64,000 nt of DNA from Methylocapsa acidiphila B2 (lineage in GTDB: Bacteria; Pseudomonadota; Alphaproteobacteria; Rhizobiales; Beijerinckiaceae). The stretch is from NCBI RefSeq assembly GCF_000427445.1, contig NZ_KE386496.1, positions 2,150,506 through 2,214,505 on the forward strand. Reading direction: 5' to 3'. Numbering within the stretch: the first letter of the stretch is position 1; every line of letters begins with the position of its first letter. A program made the translations under genes and the position numbers. Of the stretch, positions 18,561 through 28,630 are shown piece after piece. Under the pieces are notes generated by a model. That model saw only the letters and a list, made by a program, of their open reading frames with translations, was not told the DNA's origin and ran no database searches.

Positions 18561-19553
18561 ATGGTCGATCGCGCGCCGGCAAATCGGTTGGAGGCAAGCT
18601 GGCCCCGGAACCCGGGCGAACCGCACGAGCCGGAACTCGATCCGCCGTTCGACGTGCTCGAGCCCGCCGCGCTCACGAGCCCGCTGGTTTTTTCGTCCCC
18701 ACATTCCGGCGACGTCTATCCGCGCCGCTTCCTCGACTGCGCTCGGCTCGCACACGAGACGCTTCGGCGCACTGAAGACGCTTTCGTCGACGCCTTATTC
18801 TCCGGCGCGCTCGCGCTCGGAGCTCCGCTGATCCGAGCGCGCTTTCCGCGCGCCTATCTCGACCTCAACCGCGAGCCTTACGAACTCGATCCGCGCATGT
18901 TCGACGGACGGCTTCCCTTCGCCGCGAACACACGGTCCCTTCGCGTCGCCGGCGGCCTCGGCACAATCCCCCGCGTCGCCAGCCAAGCGCAGGAAATTTA
19001 CGCGGCCCGATTGCCCGTCGCTGAGGCGATCGGGCGGATCGAGAAGCTCTACAAGCCCTATCATGCCCGCCTGGGCGAGCTTCTCGCTCGGGCGCAACGC
19101 CATTTCGGCGTCGCCCTGCTCGTCGATTGCCATTCCATGCCCTCCGGCGCGAGCCATGCCGGCGCCGCCACGGCCTCCGGGGCGCCGTCGGCTCCAGGCT
19201 TCGCTACGGCCGACGGCAGGCGGAGGGTTGATTTCGTTGTCGGAGACCGGCACGGAACGAGCTGCGCTTCGGCCCTCGTCGAGGCGGTCGAAGCCGAACT
19301 CACCGGCCTCGGCTTCTGCGTCCAGCGCAACAAGCCCTATGCCGGGGGCTTCATCACCGAACATTACGGCGCGCCCTTCTCGCATTGCCACGCCTTGCAG
19401 ATCGAGGTCAGCCGCGCCCTTTACATGGACGAGCAAACCGTGACGAAAGCGGCGCGCTTTGACGAGATTAGCGCCGCGCTGACCGAGGTTGCGGCGAAAC
19501 TCAAGGCGATCACCTTGGCTCTCCCGACTCTGCACCGGGCGGCGGCGGAATAG
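18561..19553 (+). CDS. N-formylglutamate amidohydrolase
   Basis: This metal-dependent hydrolase (330 residues) releases formate from N-formyl-L-glutamate, the last step of one histidine degradation route. It shows LVFSSPHSGDVYPRRFLD, ARFPRAYLDLNREPYELDPR, ALLVDCHSMPS and ALQIEVSRALYMDE, all family landmarks. The ATG at 18561 follows GGGAGAGGAC. No hut genes adjoin it, so a general deformylation role is equally possible. Confidence 0.88.
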   Translation: MVDRAPANRLEASWPRNPGEPHEPELDPPFDVLEPAALTSPLVFSSPHSGDVYPRRFLDCARLAHETLRRTEDAFVDALFSGALALGAPLIRARFPRAYLDLNREPYELDPRMFDGRLPFAANTRSLRVAGGLGTIPRVASQAQEIYAARLPVAEAIGRIEKLYKPYHARLGELLARAQRHFGVALLVDCHSMPSGASHAGAATASGAPSAPGFATADGRRRVDFVVGDRHGTSCASALVEAVEAELTGLGFCVQRNKPYAGGFITEHYGAPFSHCHALQIEVSRALYMDEQTVTKAARFDEISAALTEVAAKLKAITLALPTLHRAAAE

Positions 19554-19750
19554 AAATTTATTTATCTTGGTCGTCTGTGCCCTGACGCCACAACGGCGCG
19601 CGCCAAAACGCGTGGCCGGGCGCGGCCGCGGCCCCAAAAGCGCATCTTGCGATCTGATGGATTGGATCTGACCCGGATCGGTTTATGCCATGCGCGTTAA
19701 GCGAGTCCGGCGCGGACCAGTCCATCCGGCAAGATCATGCTCCAGGCCGA

Positions 19751-20284
19751 TCAAGGCAAAGTCTCGAATCCTTCCTTGAACCCGGCGAGGGCGAGAGGTA
19801 TGCCGATTCCTTCCTCGGGCGTCTGGAAGATAATGAAAGTGGCGTTCTGGCCCTTTTTCATCTGCTCGATCAGCTTTTCTTCCATCACGACCTCCGCAAC
19901 GCAACCGGTCGGCAAGCAGCGCACGAAGCCGGCGCGGCCGACGTCGGCGTTGTCGATCTTGAGGCCGAGACCGGATGGCAAGAGCACCCCGAGCGGCGCG
20001 ATAACGCGCAGCAGCCGGCTCTTGCCGTCCGCGGTCTTGAGAACGATCACGACGAGATTGATGTTCGGCTTGTCCTCGGCGGCGACGCTTTGCAGCAGAG
20101 CGCATTGCTCACGAGCCGCGCCGGGCGGCGTTTCGCAACGCACCTCCCAGTCGCCGTGCTTTTCCTTCACCACGCCCTGCGCGGAGGCCCCAGCGCCCGC
20201 CGCCAAAAGCAAACTCGCCCCCGCGATGAGGCCCAGCGCCGGCCGCCGGCTCCTCTCGCAACTAGAACCGACTGCCTGCGTCAC
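19751..20284 (-). CDS. IalB-family secreted protein
   Basis: This shorter IalB relative (about 177 residues) has an N-terminal signal (LGLIAGASLLLAAGAGASAQ) and then the conserved core KEKHGDWEVRCETPPGAARE, with paired cysteines at CETPPGAAREQC and CLPTGC, and a C-terminal GQNATFIIFQTPEEGIGIPL. The core matches the compact alphaproteobacterial IalB form more closely than the member at 12072. The likely start is GTG at 20284, four bases after GGAGGG; a TTG 18 bases upstream is the alternative. Confidence 0.85.
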   Translation of the reverse strand: MTQAVGSSCERSRRPALGLIAGASLLLAAGAGASAQGVVKEKHGDWEVRCETPPGAAREQCALLQSVAAEDKPNINLVVIVLKTADGKSRLLRVIAPLGVLLPSGLGLKIDNADVGRAGFVRCLPTGCVAEVVMEEKLIEQMKKGQNATFIIFQTPEEGIGIPLALAGFKEGFETLP

Positions 20285-21051
20285 GCGCCCTCCGTACGTC
20301 AAATCTGCGAGTTCGACCGAACCGTTCCGAATTTGCTCGGGATTTTTGATCCTGAGCGATTTTTCTTCGGCGAACCGCTAAGGCGGCGCCCAACGCCCGG
20401 CATATAGCAGCGAATCGTCCCCGAGCTTACCGCAAGTTTCAACCTCGAGCGCGGCTCAAGGAAATTCGACGCCGAACGCATAGCAAACGGCTCCCTCACT
20501 CGGCAAGCGAGGCCGAGCGGCCTGTTTTCTCAAAACCTGCCGTCGTCGGCGAAGCGAACCGCAAGCGTCTGTCGATTCCGTTCTGGGCCGGCTAGAAACC
20601 GATCGAAATCCTCCGCTCATCCGGTCCGAGGCGCCATTGGCTTATGCGATGGCGTCTCAAAAGAGGCGCGGAGCACATAGGCTATCGCCTTCCTGGTCCG
20701 AGACGGCTCTGCGAATCTCCTTGCCATAAGGGCTTTTGAAAGCTCGAACATTCTCAAACAGTTTCTTGGGCCTCGGCCGATCTCCAGCTATTCGGCTCGA
20801 AAGATCAAGCAATTCCAAGTCTTCCGTCGGGCCGAAAGTGCTGGCGGCGCGTAAAGTCGCATTGTCTGCGTTGAAATAAGGCGCCATGACTGCGCTTTAA
20901 TCGCGCCTTTATGCCGCAAGGTTTTGCCGGCCCTCCCGCATTGCACTTCAACCGGGTTTGTGATTTGGAACGGGCGGCTCGGCCTCTAGACGAGGGTCGA
21001 GGGAAATGGTAGGCGCGGCGCGTCAGCCGTGCAGGCGGAGCACCGAGTTTC
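20285..21051. other. Intergenic region upstream of ctaC, no convincing gene
   Basis: About 770 bases lie between two divergent genes. The part near 21052 must contain the oxidase operon promoter. One 76-codon frame on the minus strand (20657-20887, starting MAPYFNADNATLRAASTFGP) has a passable composition but no ribosome-binding site and no family I recognise; I rate it unlikely to be a gene. No tRNA-like sequence or repeat was seen. Confidence 0.4.
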
Positions 21052-21942
21052 ATGAAATTTTTAAGCTTAACCGCGCGACGCGCCCGAGATCTTCGCGCGG
21101 GCATCCTCCCGACTTGTTTTTGGCTCGCGGCGCTCGGCGCCGGCGCGGCCTTGGCCGACGGCATTCCCCAGCCCGGCCAGATCGGCCTTCAGGAAGCGGT
21201 GACGCCGATCGCCGAAGAGATGCATTTTTTCCATAATTGGGTCCTGCTGCCTATCATCATCGGGATTAGCGTCTTCGTCCTGGGCCTGCTCGCCTATGTC
21301 ATCGTCAGGTTCAACGAACGAGCCAATCCGACGCCGTCACGGACGACGCATAATTCCACTCTCGAGGTCATCTGGACAGTGGTTCCGGTCATGATCCTCG
21401 TGGTCATCGCCATTCCGTCGTTCCGCCTTCTCACCCATCAGGTCGTCATGCCGCAGGCGGACGTGACCGTGAAGGTCACGGCCAAGCAATGGTACTGGAC
21501 CTATAATTATCCGGCGGATCAAGGCGGCGGCTTCGAGTTCGATTCCTACATGGTGCCCGAGGACTCCCTGAAGCCCGGCGATATTCGCCTCCTGTCCGTC
21601 GACAACGAAGCCGTCGTGCCGGTCGGCAAGGTCGTGCGCATTCAGGTGACCGCCGCAGACGTCATTCATTCCTTCACGGTTCCCGCCTTCGGCATCCGCA
21701 TCGACGCGATTCCGGGCCGGCTGAACGAGACCTGGTTCAAGGCCGAGCGCGAGGGCATTTATTACGGCCAATGCTCCAAGCTGTGCGGCCAGGATCACGC
21801 CTATATGCCGATCGCCGTGAGGGTCGTGAGCGAGGAAAATTACGCGACATGGCTCGCCGAGGCGGCCAAGAAATTCGCATCGTCGGGCGCGGCTCCGGTC
21901 AATCTCGCGGCGAACGCCAGTCAAGATCTCGAGCGCCGATAA
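21052..21942 (+). CDS. ctaC: Cytochrome c oxidase subunit II
   Basis: This subunit (296 residues) accepts electrons from cytochrome c at the CuA centre. It has a signal-like N-terminus, two transmembrane helices (about 65-85 and 107-127) around the linker, the aromatic path VTAKQWYWTYNYPADQGGGF, and the CuA ligand loop YYGQCSKLCGQDHAYMPI with both Cys. It is the first gene of the operon ctaC-ctaD-ctaB-coxF-ctaG-ctaE. Confidence 0.97.
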   Translation: MKFLSLTARRARDLRAGILPTCFWLAALGAGAALADGIPQPGQIGLQEAVTPIAEEMHFFHNWVLLPIIIGISVFVLGLLAYVIVRFNERANPTPSRTTHNSTLEVIWTVVPVMILVVIAIPSFRLLTHQVVMPQADVTVKVTAKQWYWTYNYPADQGGGFEFDSYMVPEDSLKPGDIRLLSVDNEAVVPVGKVVRIQVTAADVIHSFTVPAFGIRIDAIPGRLNETWFKAEREGIYYGQCSKLCGQDHAYMPIAVRVVSEENYATWLAEAAKKFASSGAAPVNLAANASQDLERR

Positions 21943-23646
<1,704 letters not shown>

Positions 23647-23666
23647 GCGACGCCGCGTTCGGAAGG

Positions 23667-23702
23667 GGCTGTCTTCGGCGAAGACGGCCCGCCTCTTTTT
23701 TT
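23667..23702 (+). terminator. Rho-independent terminator after ctaD
   Basis: A stem of GGCTGTCTTC paired with GAAGACGGCC around the loop GGC is followed by a T-run of seven within ten bases. It sits 20 bases after the ctaD stop and may reduce transcription into ctaB, setting a ratio between structural subunits and assembly factors. Confidence 0.8.
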
Positions 23703-23988
23703 AGCGCTGGTCGTTTGGCGCGCTCAATTCCGATCGATGCGCGCCGTCCCGGTCCGCATCGATCGCCTCAAGTCGGCGCTTCGCTCGACGCATATCCCGA
23801 TCGGCCAAACGGTTCGATTCGGATAGTCGCCGCCACGGCTCCCGATCTCTCGGCCCCGCGATCCAGGACCGACGGAGGCTGCGGAGCGGGCACATTCGCA
23901 TGGGCGCGACTGAAATGACCCGAAAGCGGGATGAGGAAAATCGGCGGCGCGCCTCGACGCGCCCCCTTAACACCAAAGCAGCGCGAAC
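23703..23988. other. Spacer between ctaD terminator and ctaB
   Basis: Nothing gene-like was seen. Its length and the terminator before it suggest that ctaB has its own promoter here. Confidence 0.4.
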
Positions 23989-24945
23989 ATGAGCCTAGTC
24001 AGCAATCACGGCGAAGAGATCGGAACCGGCCTTTCGGTCTCGAGCGCGAGTCCCTCCGACTACCTCGCCCTGCTCAAGCCGCGCGTGATGTCGCTTGTCG
24101 TTTTCACGGCCCTGGCCGGCGTGCTGATCGCGCCTCGGCACGTCCATCCCGTCATCGGATTCGCTTCGCTTCTTGCGATCGCCGTCGGCGCGGGAGCCTC
24201 CGGCGCCCTGAACATGTGGTATGACGCTGATATCGACGCGCTGATGCGGCGCACCCGCAACCGGCCCATTCCAGCCGGCAAGATCAGCAAGGGGGACGCG
24301 CTCGGCTTCGGCTTGACCCTCGCCCTTTTTTCAGTGCTCACCTTGGGCATCGCCGCCAATTGGCTTGCCGCCGGCCTCCTCGCCTTCACCATTTTCTTTT
24401 ACGCCGTCGTCTATACCATCTGGCTCAAGCGCTCGACGCCGCAGAATATCGTGATCGGCGGCGCGGCGGGGGCTCTGCCGCCCATCGTCGGCTATGCAGC
24501 CGCGACTGGCGAGATCAGCCTCGCCAGCCTCGCCCTCTTCGCCATTATTTTCGTTTGGACGCCGCCGCATTTCTGGGCGCTCGCCCTGATCAAGGCGGAT
24601 GAATATGGCCGCGCCGGCATCCCCATGATGCCGAATGTGAAAGGCGCTGACCGCACCCGCCTCGAAATCCTTCTCTATTCGATCCTTCTTGCGCCGCTCG
24701 GCCTGTCGCCCTGGCTGCTCGGCTTCGCATCTCTGACCTATGGCGTCTTGGCGATCAGCCTCGGCGCGCTGATGCTTTTTCTCGCGGCCCGGGTTTTTCT
24801 CGTCCGCACCGGCGCCGAGGCGGACCGCAGCGCCAAACAGCTTTTCCTGTTCTCGATCCTCTATCTTTTTCTTCTCTTCGCCGAAATCGTCGGCGAGCGC
24901 CTTGTCGCGGTCGCGCAGGCCGCGTTGTTGAACCTCCCATGGTGA
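23989..24945 (+). CDS. ctaB: Protohaem IX farnesyltransferase (haem O synthase)
   Basis: CtaB adds a farnesyl group to protohaem, giving haem O for the oxidase. The 318-residue membrane protein has the UbiA-type acidic motif [20 protein letters not shown] and the second motif in [20 protein letters not shown]. About eight or nine hydrophobic helices are evident. It starts [20 protein letters not shown] and is followed after 7 bases by coxF. Confidence 0.97.
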   Translation: MSLVSNHGEEIGTGLSVSSASPSDYLALLKPRVMSLVVFTALAGVLIAPRHVHPVIGFASLLAIAVGAGASGALNMWYDADIDALMRRTRNRPIPAGKISKGDALGFGLTLALFSVLTLGIAANWLAAGLLAFTIFFYAVVYTIWLKRSTPQNIVIGGAAGALPPIVGYAAATGEISLASLALFAIIFVWTPPHFWALALIKADEYGRAGIPMMPNVKGADRTRLEILLYSILLAPLGLSPWLLGFASLTYGVLAISLGALMLFLAARVFLVRTGAEADRSAKQLFLFSILYLFLLFAEIVGERLVAVAQAALLNLPW

Positions 24946-24952
24946 CGGTGCG

Positions 24953-25120
24953 ATGACGACAAACCAAGATTCGGACGGCGTCGTTTTGACCCCGGCTCAG
25001 CTCAAGAGCCGGCGGCAGCGCAATGTGGCGATCGGCCTCGCGGTCGGATTTTTCGTTCTCCTGTTCTATGTCGTGACGATCGCCAAGCTGGGTCCCGGCG
25101 TTCTGAAGCCCCCGGTCTGA
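24953..25120 (+). CDS. coxF: CoxF-like small cytochrome oxidase assembly protein
   Basis: This 55-residue single-helix protein lies between ctaB and ctaG. It reads MTTNQDSDGVVLTPAQLKSR, then a basic RRQRN segment, a membrane helix (about 27-44) and a short tail ending GVLKPPV. The position and pattern (Thr-Pro-Ala-Gln followed by a basic helix and one membrane span) match the small CoxF proteins of alphaproteobacterial oxidase operons. The gene lies 7 bases after ctaB and 10 bases before ctaG. Confidence 0.85.
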   Translation: MTTNQDSDGVVLTPAQLKSRRQRNVAIGLAVGFFVLLFYVVTIAKLGPGVLKPPV

Positions 25121-25130
25121 GGCGCGTTGC

Positions 25131-25757
25131 ATGAACGAGAGCCGGAACCGCGACAGCGCGTCGAGCCTGCGAGGAAAGCGCCTGATCGCTCTTAGCGTGG
25201 GCGCGGCGAGCCTCGCTATGCTCGCGCTGTCCTTCGCGGCGGTCCCGATCTATCGCGCCTTTTGCGCCGCGACCGGCTATGGCGGAACGCCGCAAGTCGC
25301 CAAGGCCGCGCCGGCAATCCATGGCCAACGCGCGCTCACAGTCCGTTTCGACGCCAATGTCGCGCCGGGCCTCGCCTGGAAATTCATGGCCGAGACCCAG
25401 GAAATCAGGCTCTTGACCGGGCAGACCGCGACCATTTTCTACAAGGCGGTGAATCTGTCGGATCAGGCCGTCTCGGCCCGCGCCGCCTATAATGTGAGCC
25501 CGGAATCGGCCGGCGCCTATTTCGACAAGATCTCCTGCTTCTGTTTCGACGAACAAAAGCTTGGCCCGCACGAGGCGGCCGAATTGCCCGTCGTCTTCTT
25601 CCTCGATCCCGCGCTCGAGCAGGATCCGAACATGGCGGGAGTCGAATCGATCACCCTATCCTACACGTTCTTTGGCGTTAAACCCGCCGCTCTCCTCGGC
25701 GCGAGGGACGGCGCGGCCGCTCCCGCGACCGGCAAGCGGGACGATCGGTCGCCTTGA
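25131..25757 (+). CDS. ctaG: Cytochrome c oxidase assembly protein, copper chaperone
   Basis: CtaG (Cox11) delivers copper to the CuB site of subunit I. The protein (208 residues) has a single N-terminal membrane helix (about 18-38) and a periplasmic immunoglobulin-like domain with the copper-binding motif FDKISCFCFDEQKLGPHEAA (CFCF). The segment YRAFCAATGYGGTPQ after the helix is also conserved. The terminal 20 residues are disordered. Confidence 0.96.
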   Translation: MNESRNRDSASSLRGKRLIALSVGAASLAMLALSFAAVPIYRAFCAATGYGGTPQVAKAAPAIHGQRALTVRFDANVAPGLAWKFMAETQEIRLLTGQTATIFYKAVNLSDQAVSARAAYNVSPESAGAYFDKISCFCFDEQKLGPHEAAELPVVFFLDPALEQDPNMAGVESITLSYTFFGVKPAALLGARDGAAAPATGKRDDRSP

Positions 25758-25890
25758 CCGCCGATTTTAACCGAGGCAAAGGCTTCGGGTGGATTTGCGG
25801 CGCGGTCCGCCGCCATATTTTGTCGCGCCGTTTTCGGCGGCTATGATGGGACGGGCTCGACGAGCCATTTAGTGAAGAAGGTCAAATTTT

Positions 25891-26754
25891 ATGGCGGACG
25901 CCCACGTGAAACCGAACCATGATTATCACCTTGTCGATCCGAGCCCCTGGCCGATCGCCGGCGCCGCCGCCGCTCTGGTGCTGGCGATCGGAGCCATCCT
26001 TTGGATGAAGCACATCACCATCGGGGGCGCGGCTCCCGGAAGCTTGGTTTTCGGGCTTGGCGTCACCGCCCTCCTCGCCGTCGCCGCCTCCTGGTGGCGC
26101 GACGTGATCAAGGAATCGACCACCGGCGGCTATCATACCCCGGTGGTCCAGATCGGCCTTCGCTACGGCATGATCCTTTTCATCATGTCGGAAGTCATGT
26201 TCTTCGTCGCCTGGTTCTGGGCCTTTTTCGACGCAAGCCTTTTTCCGGGCGAAGCGATCGAATATTCACGCGCCGAATTCACTGGCGGGATGTGGCCGCC
26301 GAAGGGCACCGAGGTTCTCGACCCGTGGCATTTCCCGCTCATCAACACGATTATTCTGTTGACCTCGGGCGTCACCGTCACTTGGGCTCATCATGCGCTG
26401 CTCAAGGGCGATCGCTTCGGCCTCAAGGCGGGCCTGGCCCTGACCATCCTTCTCGGCGGTATTTTCACCTGCGTCCAGGCCTATGAATACGCCCATGCGC
26501 CTTTCGCGTTCAAAGGCTCCATCTTCGGCGCGACCTTCTTCATGGCCACCGGCTTTCACGGCTTCCATGTGATCGTCGGGACGATTTTCCTTGCCGTGAA
26601 CTTGGGCCGCGCCTTGGTCGGCCAATTGACGAAGGCGCATCATCTCGGCTTCGAATTCGCCGCCTGGTACTGGCATTTCGTCGACGTCGTCTGGCTGTTC
26701 CTCTTCACCTGCATTTACGTGTGGGGCTCCTGGGGGGCCGCGATCGAGCATTGA
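25891..26754 (+). CDS. ctaE: Cytochrome c oxidase subunit III
   Basis: This is the third core membrane subunit of the aa3 oxidase (287 residues, seven helices). Landmarks are HDYHLVDPSPWPIAGAAAAL, the helix with RYGMILFIMSEVMFFVAWFW, MATGFHGFHVIVGTIFLAVN, and the C-terminal AAWYWHFVDVVWLFLFTCIY. It is the last gene of the operon and is followed by a strong terminator. DUF983 and SURF1 genes, which often follow ctaE in this group, are instead 18 kb away. Confidence 0.97.
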   Translation: MADAHVKPNHDYHLVDPSPWPIAGAAAALVLAIGAILWMKHITIGGAAPGSLVFGLGVTALLAVAASWWRDVIKESTTGGYHTPVVQIGLRYGMILFIMSEVMFFVAWFWAFFDASLFPGEAIEYSRAEFTGGMWPPKGTEVLDPWHFPLINTIILLTSGVTVTWAHHALLKGDRFGLKAGLALTILLGGIFTCVQAYEYAHAPFAFKGSIFGATFFMATGFHGFHVIVGTIFLAVNLGRALVGQLTKAHHLGFEFAAWYWHFVDVVWLFLFTCIYVWGSWGAAIEH

Positions 26755-26791
26755 TCCGCTGAATCAGTCGGAGCATGTTCCGAGCTTTTGG

Positions 26792-26816
26792 GGCGGCGCT
26801 ATGCGCCGCCTTTTTT
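26792..26816 (+). terminator. Rho-independent terminator after ctaE
   Basis: A perfect stem GGCGGCGC/GCGCCGCC around the loop TAT is followed directly by six T residues. It ends the oxidase operon 38 bases after the ctaE stop and also lies beyond the end of the convergent cupin gene. Confidence 0.92.
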
Positions 26817-26841
26817 GCTGCGTCGACTTGCCGGCTCCGCC

Positions 26842-27327
26842 TCAACCTTCTTCGGCGCTCCCTGCCCGTCCGTCCAGAAACGCCGCCACCGAAGCGTTCG
26901 ATCGCAGCGCCGCAATATCCTCTTCGTTCGGCAATTGCGGTCGGTCCCGCATGGCGTTGACCAGGCAAAGAAAGCCGAGGGGCGCCTCGCCCGCGCGAAA
27001 CTGATGCCAGGTCCAGGGCTCGATCGTCACCAGATCATGTGGCTGCAACGCATGGATCTCGGAGCCGACGAGACAATGTCCTCGTCCGCTCAGCACCATG
27101 ACCGCGTGCATATGTTCATGCCGCTCCAGGGTTGAGAATCCGCCGGGCGCAATCTCGAAATAGCGCAATTCGCCGAGAAGGCGAGGATCGGAAAACAAGG
27201 TCTGACGCGAGATCGCCTTGAATGGCGCGCTGTCGGCGTCCTTATAGGGACGATGCTCAACTCCCTGCCAACGGAAAGCTTCGCCCGCCTTGCGCAAACT
27301 CGTCATCTCAGCGTCGGACTCTGTCAT
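26842..27327 (-). CDS. Cupin protein, possible methylthio-sugar methylsulfurylase
   Basis: This single-domain cupin (161 residues) has the metal-binding block TLERHEHMHAVMVLSGRGHC (His-x-His and a third His) and the second block LQPHDLVTIEPWTWHQF with a fourth His ligand. It lies 65 bases downstream of a RuBisCO-like protein gene on the same strand. In Rhodospirillum rubrum a cupin of this kind acts with a RuBisCO-like protein in the methylthioadenosine-isoprenoid shunt, converting methylthioxylulose 5-phosphate to deoxyxylulose 5-phosphate and methanethiol. Assigning that activity here rests on gene context and is inference. Confidence 0.7.
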   Translation of the reverse strand: MTESDAEMTSLRKAGEAFRWQGVEHRPYKDADSAPFKAISRQTLFSDPRLLGELRYFEIAPGGFSTLERHEHMHAVMVLSGRGHCLVGSEIHALQPHDLVTIEPWTWHQFRAGEAPLGFLCLVNAMRDRPQLPNEEDIAALRSNASVAAFLDGRAGSAEEG

Positions 27328-27392
27328 GATGTCGCCTGTCTTGCGCGAGAGGCCGCCTCGCTTGCTCTAAACGGCGCCCGGTCGCGGGCGCG

Positions 27393-28490
27393 TCAGTATC
27401 TATGCTCGACGACGGCCTGGACGAAAGCTTCGGTTTCCCGCGCAATGTCTCCGTGCGCCGCCGCCAGGATCGCGCCGCCGATCAGCAGCATCGACTCTCT
27501 GCCGAAAAAATCGAGCATTTCCGGCGTGCGTTGGACCGTCATACCGCCGGCCGGCGTCGGCAGGCTCGGCGCCAAACCGGCGACGGGGTCGAGAAGCGCT
27601 CGTGAGATCGCCGTGCAGGTCGCCGGCGAATAGCCGAAACGGCCGCCATAATTGGGAAAAATCGAAGCGTCGGCCCCAATGAGCCGAAACAGCTTCGCGA
27701 AAACCGCGGGGGAAATCGCCGCGCCGCTCAGGGTCGGATGAGCGATAAAAGCGAAATCCGGATTTTCACGGCGCAACGCCTGGAAATTGGAAAATCCGGC
27801 GACGACGGGCGCGATGAGGACGGCGGCGAGCCCTTCGTCTCGAGCAATGCCGATCTCTCGCTCCATATCGGCGAGGCTGCCGGAAAGGCTCGGCGCGTAA
27901 ATCGTATGCTTGCCGGTGACGGCCGCCGCCGCGCGGATTGCCGCAGCGCAGGCCTTCACCCGATCCGCGAAGGGGCAATAGGCCTGGTCAGCGAGCCCGT
28001 GATCGTCCTTGACGAGATCAAGCCCCCCGAGCGCGAGCTCATGAGCGAGCTTTGCGAGTTCGGCGGCCGACAGCCCCTGCGGCTTGAGCGCCGAGGCCGT
28101 AAGCGCGCGGCCTTCCGCCTTCGCCCGCAGGCGAAGCCCGTCGACGCCGAGGCTCGGACCCTTGAAGGCCGCAAGCAATTCGTCGGGGAGGACGACATCG
28201 TGAACCCGGACGTCCTCATGAAGCGAGCTATTGCCGAAAAGCATATTGACGAGCTGGCCTGCGTCGCCCCCAACCGTCGCCGCAGCGAGTTCAATAAGGA
28301 CGTCGAACCATCCATCGCCGAGATCCGAGATTGCGAGGACCCTTCCGACGATCTCCGACAGGATTTTCGGGTCGCGAATGACGGTGAGAGGCGTCTCCAC
28401 GCTCTGTTCCAAGGCAATCGCCTCGGCGCGCGCTTCGATCGAACTCGCGTCGCCGCGAACGCGATAGGAGACTTTCAATCTCGCGCCCAT
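27393..28490 (-). CDS. RuBisCO-like protein (form IV)
   Basis: The protein (365 residues) has the RuBisCO large-subunit barrel but not the carboxylase signature. A catalytic Lys equivalent is present in ALKPQGLSAAELA (Lys136). The metal-site block is GGLDLVKDDHGLADQ, so the carbamylated Lys (161) and the Asp are kept but the usual Glu is His164. Phosphate-binding blocks appear as HPTLSGAA and LPTPAGGMTVQ. I see no loop-6 lysine in the usual place. It is therefore an enolase or isomerase type enzyme. With the neighbouring cupin, the likely substrate is methylthioribulose 1-phosphate. It starts 140 bases after the PKS-NRPS gene ends. Confidence 0.85.
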   Translation of the reverse strand: MGARLKVSYRVRGDASSIEARAEAIALEQSVETPLTVIRDPKILSEIVGRVLAISDLGDGWFDVLIELAAATVGGDAGQLVNMLFGNSSLHEDVRVHDVVLPDELLAAFKGPSLGVDGLRLRAKAEGRALTASALKPQGLSAAELAKLAHELALGGLDLVKDDHGLADQAYCPFADRVKACAAAIRAAAAVTGKHTIYAPSLSGSLADMEREIGIARDEGLAAVLIAPVVAGFSNFQALRRENPDFAFIAHPTLSGAAISPAVFAKLFRLIGADASIFPNYGGRFGYSPATCTAISRALLDPVAGLAPSLPTPAGGMTVQRTPEMLDFFGRESMLLIGGAILAAAHGDIARETEAFVQAVVEHRY

Positions 28491-28630
28491 TGGCCCAGCC
28501 CCGTTCGCGCTGTCTCCGAAATTCGAAGGCGTTTCCGATGCCTAGACGCCGAATATTTAGCGCCAATTTCTTGGGGGGCAGAAGATCGAGCCTTGTCGGA
28601 CAAAATTCAAACCCCGCCCGCAGCCCAGGT

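Noticed and set aside
20657-20887. 76-codon minus-strand frame upstream of ctaC
   Set aside because: No ribosome-binding site, no recognised family; kept only as a remark in the intergenic entry.
27393-28490. Functional RuBisCO
   Set aside because: The metal-site Glu is His and no loop-6 Lys is evident; length is well below form I/II large subunits.
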